From positions 1-26,308 of the forward strand of contig JBIKLY010000050.1 of the NCBI GenBank assembly GCA_044359525.1: DNA of 26,308 nucleotides, read 5' to 3'. The stretch is from CAJBIL01 sp044359525 (GTDB lineage Bacteria > Pseudomonadota > Gammaproteobacteria > Burkholderiales > Rhodocyclaceae). The notes beneath the pieces are model-generated. The model ran no database searches. It was not told where the DNA came from and was given only the letters and a program-made list of their open reading frames with translations. A program made the translations under genes and the position numbers. Shown piece after piece: positions 22,691 to 26,308 of this stretch; positions within the stretch are counted from its first letter, which is position 1; each line of letters begins with the position of its first letter.

Positions 22691-25405
22691 CTAATCCGTC
22701 ATCAGGGCGCGCAGCACGTAAGGCAGTATGCCACCATGTCTGTAGTAGTCGACCTCGACAGGCGTGTCGATGCGACACAGCAATGGCACTTCCTGGCGAG
22801 AGCCATCGCTACGCCTGATCACCAGCGTCACGTCCATCTGCGGACGGATGTCTTCGAGGCCGGTGATGTCGAATTCCTCGTCGCCCCTGATGCCGATCGC
22901 CTCGACCGAGTCGCTGCCCTTGAACTGCAAGGGCAGCACGCCCATGCCCACCAGGTTGGAACGGTGGATGCGCTCGAAGCTGCGGGCCACCACCGCCTTG
23001 ACGCCAAGCAGCTGCGTACCTTTGGCGGCCCAGTCGCGGGACGAGCCGGTGCCATACTCCTCGCCGCCGAATACTACGGTTGGCGTGCCCCGGGCGATGT
23101 AGCTCATCGCCGCGTCGTAGATGAACATCTGCTTCCCGGATGGCTGGAACAGCGTCACGCCGCCCTCTGTACGGGTACCGTCCGCGCGTGGTGGAATCAT
23201 GAGATTCTTGATGCGCACGTTGGCAAAGGTGCCGCGGATCATCACATCGTGGTTGCCACGGCGCGCGCCGTAGCTGTTGAAATCAGCCTTGCCAACGCCG
23301 TTGTCGACCAGGTACTGCCCGGCGGGAGATTGCTCCTTGATGGCGCCGGCCGGGCTAATGTGGTCAGTGGTGATCGAATCGCCGAAGACGCCCAGCGCCC
23401 GCGCGCCGTGGATATTGCCCTGTGCCGCCGGCGGCGTCATGGTGAAGTCCTTGAAGAAGGGCGGCTCGGCGATGTAGGTGGATCTCGGCCAGTCATAGAC
23501 CTGGCCCTGCGCAGCCGGCACGTTGCTCCACAGGTCGCCGGGGCGCGTGAGCTTCCGGTAATTGGCGATGTAAGTACCGGGGTCCATCGCCCGTTTCATC
23601 AGCGCCTGCACTTCGGCGCTCGACGGCCATACGTCGCCGATCCACACCTCCCGGCCGTCGCTGCCCGTGCCCAGCGGCTCGGTCATCAAATCCCTGAGAA
23701 CGGTGCCGGCGATAGCGTAGGCCACCACCAGCGGGGGCGAGGCGAGGAAATTGGCGCGGATGGCGGGGTGGATGCGCGCCTCGAAGTTGCGGTTACCGGA
23801 GAGTACGGCGGCACAGACCAGATCATTTTTCTCGATCACTTCATTGAGCGCGGGCGTCAGGTCGCCGGAATTGCCGATGCAGGTGGTGCAGCCGTAGGCG
23901 GTGACCGGAAAGCCGAGTTTCTCCAGGTAGGACAGCAAGCCGGCCTTTTCGAGGTACGCCGTCACTACCCGCGAACCCGGGGCGAGTGAGGTCTTGATAT
24001 GCGGCGCGACCTTGAGCCCGGCCTCCACCGCTTTCTTGGCCAGCAGTCCCGCGGCAAGCAGCACGGCCGGGTTTGAGGTGTTGGTGCAACTGGTAATGGC
24101 AGCGATCAGGATGTCGCCGTTTCTTACCCTGACACCGTCCTGATTTATGTATTCGCGCCCCAGGTTCCCGGTACTTTGGGAGAAACCGTTCTCGGCAGCC
24201 GGCTTGCCGAAGAGCTCGACAAAGGTGGATTTGACCTTGCCGATCTCGATCCGGTCCTGCGGGCGCCTGGGTCCCGCGAGTGAGGGCGTGACGGTGCCGA
24301 GGTCGAGCTCGACGACCTGGCTGTAGTCGATCTGCCCCGGCATCGGCACGCCGAACAGACCCTGCGCCTTGAAATAGGCAACGAAAGCGTCGATCTCCTC
24401 GGCGCTGCGACCGGTGCCCTCGAAGTAGTCGATGGCGGCCTGATCCACCGGGAAGAAACCCATCGTCGCACCATACTCGGGTGCCATGTTGGCGATGGTC
24501 GCCCGGTCTGCCAAGGTAAGCGCTTCGACGCCTTCGCCAAAAAACTCGACGAATTTCCCTACCACCTTCTCCTTGCGCAACTGCTCGGTGATGGTGAGTA
24601 CCAGATCGGTCGCAGTACAGCCCTCGCGCAACCGACCAGAGAGCTCGAAACCGACCACGTCGGGCGTGAGAAAATACACCGGCTGACCCAGCATCGCGGC
24701 TTCTGCCTCGATGCCGCCAACACCCCAGCCGACCACGCCGATGCCGTTGATCATCGTGGTATGGCTGTCGGTCCCGACCAGCGTGTCAGGATAGTAGATC
24801 GTCGCCTTGCCGACCTGTCTCTGGTGCACGCCTCGCGCCAGGTATTCCAGATTCACCTGATGCACGATGCCGACGCCCGGAGGCACGACGCGGAAGCTGT
24901 CGAAGGCCTGCATGCCCCACTTCATGAACTGATAACGCTCGGCATTGCGCTGGAACTCGAGCTTCATGTTGAGATCGAGCGCATCCTTCTGCCGGAAATG
25001 GTCGATCTGCACCGAATGATCCACCACCAGATCCACCGGCACCAGCGGCTCGATGCGTTTGGGGTTCTTGCCCATCGCCAACGCCACACTGCGCATCGCC
25101 GCCAGGTCGGCAAGCAAGGGCACGCCGGTAAAGTCTTGCAACACCACCCGCGACACGACGAAGGGAATCTCGTCGACCCGCGGGGCGCAGGGCGCCCAGT
25201 TGGCCAATCGCCGAACGTGCGTTTCGGTAAGCTTCTTGCCGTCGCAGTTGCGCAGTACCGATTCGAGCACAATACGAATCGAAATCGGCAGGCGCGAAAC
25301 CTTGCCCACCATCGCCTGTTCGAGCGCTGGCAATGAATAAAACTTGCCGGTCTGGCCGGAGCCCAGGGTGAATTCCCGCAGAGTGTTGAATGGATTGTGG
25401 CTCAT
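22691..25405 (-). CDS. acnA: Aconitate hydratase A
   Basis: AcnA interconverts citrate and isocitrate in the TCA cycle using a [4Fe-4S] cluster. The 904-residue protein is colinear with AcnA/IRP-type aconitases. It has LVGTDSHTTMINGIGVVGWGVGG in domain 1, the cluster cysteine in ITSCTNTSNP (about residue 440), the second and third cluster cysteines in GCTTCIGNSG (about 505-508), and the swivelling domain 4 with GSSRDWAAKG near the end. The start is ATG 25405 (MSHNPFNTL), supported by AAAAGGAGCTT just upstream; an ATG 30 codons earlier lacks support and adds an unusual basic tail. All motifs are complete. Upstream lies a 12-bp-arm inverted repeat that may be an operator. Confidence 0.97.
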   Translation of the reverse strand: MSHNPFNTLREFTLGSGQTGKFYSLPALEQAMVGKVSRLPISIRIVLESVLRNCDGKKLTETHVRRLANWAPCAPRVDEIPFVVSRVVLQDFTGVPLLADLAAMRSVALAMGKNPKRIEPLVPVDLVVDHSVQIDHFRQKDALDLNMKLEFQRNAERYQFMKWGMQAFDSFRVVPPGVGIVHQVNLEYLARGVHQRQVGKATIYYPDTLVGTDSHTTMINGIGVVGWGVGGIEAEAAMLGQPVYFLTPDVVGFELSGRLREGCTATDLVLTITEQLRKEKVVGKFVEFFGEGVEALTLADRATIANMAPEYGATMGFFPVDQAAIDYFEGTGRSAEEIDAFVAYFKAQGLFGVPMPGQIDYSQVVELDLGTVTPSLAGPRRPQDRIEIGKVKSTFVELFGKPAAENGFSQSTGNLGREYINQDGVRVRNGDILIAAITSCTNTSNPAVLLAAGLLAKKAVEAGLKVAPHIKTSLAPGSRVVTAYLEKAGLLSYLEKLGFPVTAYGCTTCIGNSGDLTPALNEVIEKNDLVCAAVLSGNRNFEARIHPAIRANFLASPPLVVAYAIAGTVLRDLMTEPLGTGSDGREVWIGDVWPSSAEVQALMKRAMDPGTYIANYRKLTRPGDLWSNVPAAQGQVYDWPRSTYIAEPPFFKDFTMTPPAAQGNIHGARALGVFGDSITTDHISPAGAIKEQSPAGQYLVDNGVGKADFNSYGARRGNHDVMIRGTFANVRIKNLMIPPRADGTRTEGGVTLFQPSGKQMFIYDAAMSYIARGTPTVVFGGEEYGTGSSRDWAAKGTQLLGVKAVVARSFERIHRSNLVGMGVLPLQFKGSDSVEAIGIRGDEEFDITGLEDIRPQMDVTLVIRRSDGSRQEVPLLCRIDTPVEVDYYRHGGILPYVLRALMTD

Positions 25406-25454
25406 CTCTGAAGCTCCTTTTTTGCCTTTTCGACAAGTGCCTGGGCGGCTACCA

Positions 25455-25528
25455 ACAGGAAAATTTGGCAGCCCCTTGCGGGCGGCGATGGTCAATCGTT
25501 ATCAACTGAGCAACTACAAATTTCCTGT
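25455..25528. repeat. Inverted repeat upstream of acnA
   Basis: ACAGGAAAATTTG (25455-25467) and CAAATTTCCTGT (25517-25528) are reverse complements except for one extra A. The arms are 49 bases apart and lie 50-123 bases upstream of the acnA start codon. They are AT-rich against a GC-rich background. This could be a pair of regulator sites or the ends of a small element. The pairing is clear; the role is unknown. Confidence 0.6.
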
Positions 25529-25618
25529 CAGATGTTGTCTGTCGGTATTTTGTTCCGATTGCTCGTGAAATCGCGGCGAATCTTCGCCTGCCCGCTGCCG
25601 AGCCATTCTTGGTCACCG

Positions 25619-25978
25619 ACGCATCGCGCCGAAGGCGATGCGCTACTGACTAGCGTTGCCAATGGTTTGAGCGGGTGGCTCCGAACCAGCGATAGTGCCG
25701 GGCGTATGGGCAGTGATGAATTTGCGTTACTGGTACCCGACGTGGATGGCGCGTCGGCGAAAGCCTACATCGAATATCTGCGACATCGACTGCTGCAAGC
25801 GATGAGTGAACGCCCGTGGCCATTGACTTTCAGTATCGGGCTCGCGAGCCAAGCCCGGGCGCCTGCCAATCTTGACGGCCTGCTGGGCGAGGCGGATAGC
25901 CTCATGTACGAAGTCATATACGAGGGCAGGAATCGCGCTCTGCAAAAAAACTTCGCACACCGTGATAGCAATAAATAA
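25619..25978 (+). pseudogene. C-terminal fragment of a GGDEF (diguanylate cyclase) domain
   Basis: The plus-strand frame ending at 25978 contains the second half of a GGDEF domain. It starts at HRAEGDALL (equivalent to GHxxGDxLL) and continues with the inhibitory-site motif RTSD, five residues later GSDEF in place of GGDEF (25709-25723), then FALLVPDVD, LTFSIGLAS, and the ending ADSLMYEVIYEGRNRAL. The N-terminal part of the domain with the magnesium and substrate Asp/Asn residues and any sensor domain is missing. Upstream sequence in this frame (from 25532) is not like any GGDEF start. It is most likely a relic of a gene cut by rearrangement. Translation from some start is possible, but cyclase activity is not expected. 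Confidence 0.8.
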
Positions 25979-26121
25979 AGTCTGTCGGAGTCGTGCGTCC
26001 GGAAGCATGTGTTTACGCACGATGGGCGTCATGACAAAGACTTGGCGTTCAATGCCTTCGGCGAATTAATCTTGTTGAAGCGATTTCTGGATCAAGAAAC
26101 GCAATTGCGGTTCCACAAACT

Positions 26122-26308
26122 TCAATAACTATGTGCAGCACTTCGCTCCAGAACGGCTGCCATTGAAGCGAATGGCGGAATTCCTGTGCATAGTTGCGAA
26201 ACCTGCTTGACGATGCCAGCCTTCAAGGCAGCCGCTTTGACGGCACGCTGGATGCGTTTTTCGTCTACGTGATGGCGACGCACCGCGCCGCTGCGCGGAT
26301 CGACCGAA
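26122..26308 (-). pseudogene. Truncated integron-type tyrosine integrase (IntI-like), N-terminus beyond right edge
   Basis: From the right edge, the minus frame reads SVDPRSGAVRRHHVDEKRIQRA then VKAAALKAGIVKQVS. This matches the segment of integron integrases with DPRSG and RRHH just before the catalytic box HTLRHSFATHLL. After VS (codons 26202-26197) the homology stops, and 23 unrelated codons lead to a stop at 26122-26124. The C-terminal catalytic His, Arg, His and Tyr residues are therefore lost and the enzyme must be inactive. The break coincides with the outer edge of the inverted repeat 26127-26195. The remaining N-terminal part lies outside the window. Confidence 0.75.
26127..26195. 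repeat. Inverted repeat at the integrase break
   Basis: Outer arms AACTATG (26127-26133) and CATAGTT (26189-26195) and inner arms TTCGCT (26142-26147) and AGCGAA (26167-26172) pair in nested fashion, with unequal spacers of 8 and 16 bases. The integrase homology ends 1-2 bases outside the right arm. It may be a small inserted element or a folded recombination site. Confidence 0.5.

Noticed and set aside
22736..23989. A 417-codon plus-strand open frame opposite acnA
   Set aside because: Mirror frame of aconitase; no motif, no ribosome binding site, biased His/Arg/Gly content.
25555..25620. A second plausible reading frame (VPIAREIAANLRLPAAEPF) upstream of the GGDEF relic
   Set aside because: Only about 25 codons look protein-like and no family was recognised; too short to call.
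25619..25643. Hairpin CGCATCGC/GCGATGCG as a REP-like element related to the palindrome at 15161
   Set aside because: It encodes the HRAEGDAL segment expected of the GGDEF domain, so the symmetry is explained by coding sequence.
25982..26128. A 48-codon plus-strand frame ending at 26128 (DLAFNAFGELILLKRFLDQE segment)
   Set aside because: No start with a ribosome binding site and no recognised family; it directly follows the stop of the GGDEF relic in the same frame. Possibly the tail of a broken gene, but unsupported.
26123..26199. The inverted repeat at the integrase break as an attC (59-base element) site
   Set aside because: The core triplets are oriented outward (AACTATG...CATAGTT), and the flanking bases do not fit RYYYAAC/GTTRRRY with complementary arms. 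Kept only as an inverted repeat.

Overview
The window looks like a GC-rich betaproteobacterial chromosome, most likely Rhodocyclales (Dechloromonas / Azonexus / Accumulibacter-like). That placement is an inference from the gene order miaB-phoH-ybeY-corC-lnt, a DsbC-type isomerase beside a UbiH-family hydroxylase, an AcnA-type aconitase and the overall codon style. No rRNA or other lineage marker is present, so the genus is not established.

Left part (1-5.2 kb, minus strand): a six-gene run reads leftward, in transcription order a small uncharacterised gene, miaB, phoH (ybeZ), ybeY, corC (ybeX) and lnt, which runs off the left edge. Genes overlap or nearly touch, except for a 12-bp-stem hairpin between ybeY and corC. 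The cluster combines tRNA modification, RNA processing/ribosome maturation, a CBS/CorC protein and lipoprotein acylation. Its likely promoter lies back to back with the promoter of a CAU-anticodon tRNA gene (5131-5207), which ends in a clear intrinsic terminator.

Middle left (5.2-8.5 kb): a small Cys-rich hypothetical on the minus strand, then on the plus strand a UbiH/COQ6-family FAD hydroxylase, dsbC with a 14-bp-stem terminator, and a PsiE-family membrane protein starting at TTG. A 344-bp gene-free stretch follows, holding a striking inverted repeat built of 9-bp tandem units.

Centre (8.5-20.4 kb, plus strand): a cation-homeostasis block. A CaxB/YrbG-type Ca2+/cation antiporter is followed 11 bp later by a complete seven-gene mrpABCDEFG Na+/H+ antiporter operon (MrpE is short at its N-terminus), then a two-CBS-domain protein, a 928-residue P2-type cation ATPase lacking most SERCA Ca2+ ligands, a CopD-family membrane protein, a small unknown membrane protein and a DUF456 protein. 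Together they suggest a module for handling Na+, H+, Ca2+ or K+ at the inner membrane.

Right part (20.4-26.3 kb, mostly minus strand): a metallophosphoesterase and a diacylglycerol-kinase-family lipid kinase overlap by 4 bp, and acnA is large and intact. Around acnA are three decayed genes: a DUF3616-like remnant with an internal deletion and frameshift, the C-terminal half of a GGDEF domain, and an integron-type tyrosine integrase cut off just before its catalytic HxLRH box, exactly at the edge of a 69-bp inverted repeat. This end of the window appears to be a site of past insertion and decay.

No complete mobile element, CRISPR array or obviously new defence system was seen. The most unusual items are the P2 ATPase with a rewritten ion site, the shortened MrpE inside an otherwise complete Mrp operon, the 9-bp-unit palindrome, and the integrase break at the inverted repeat.
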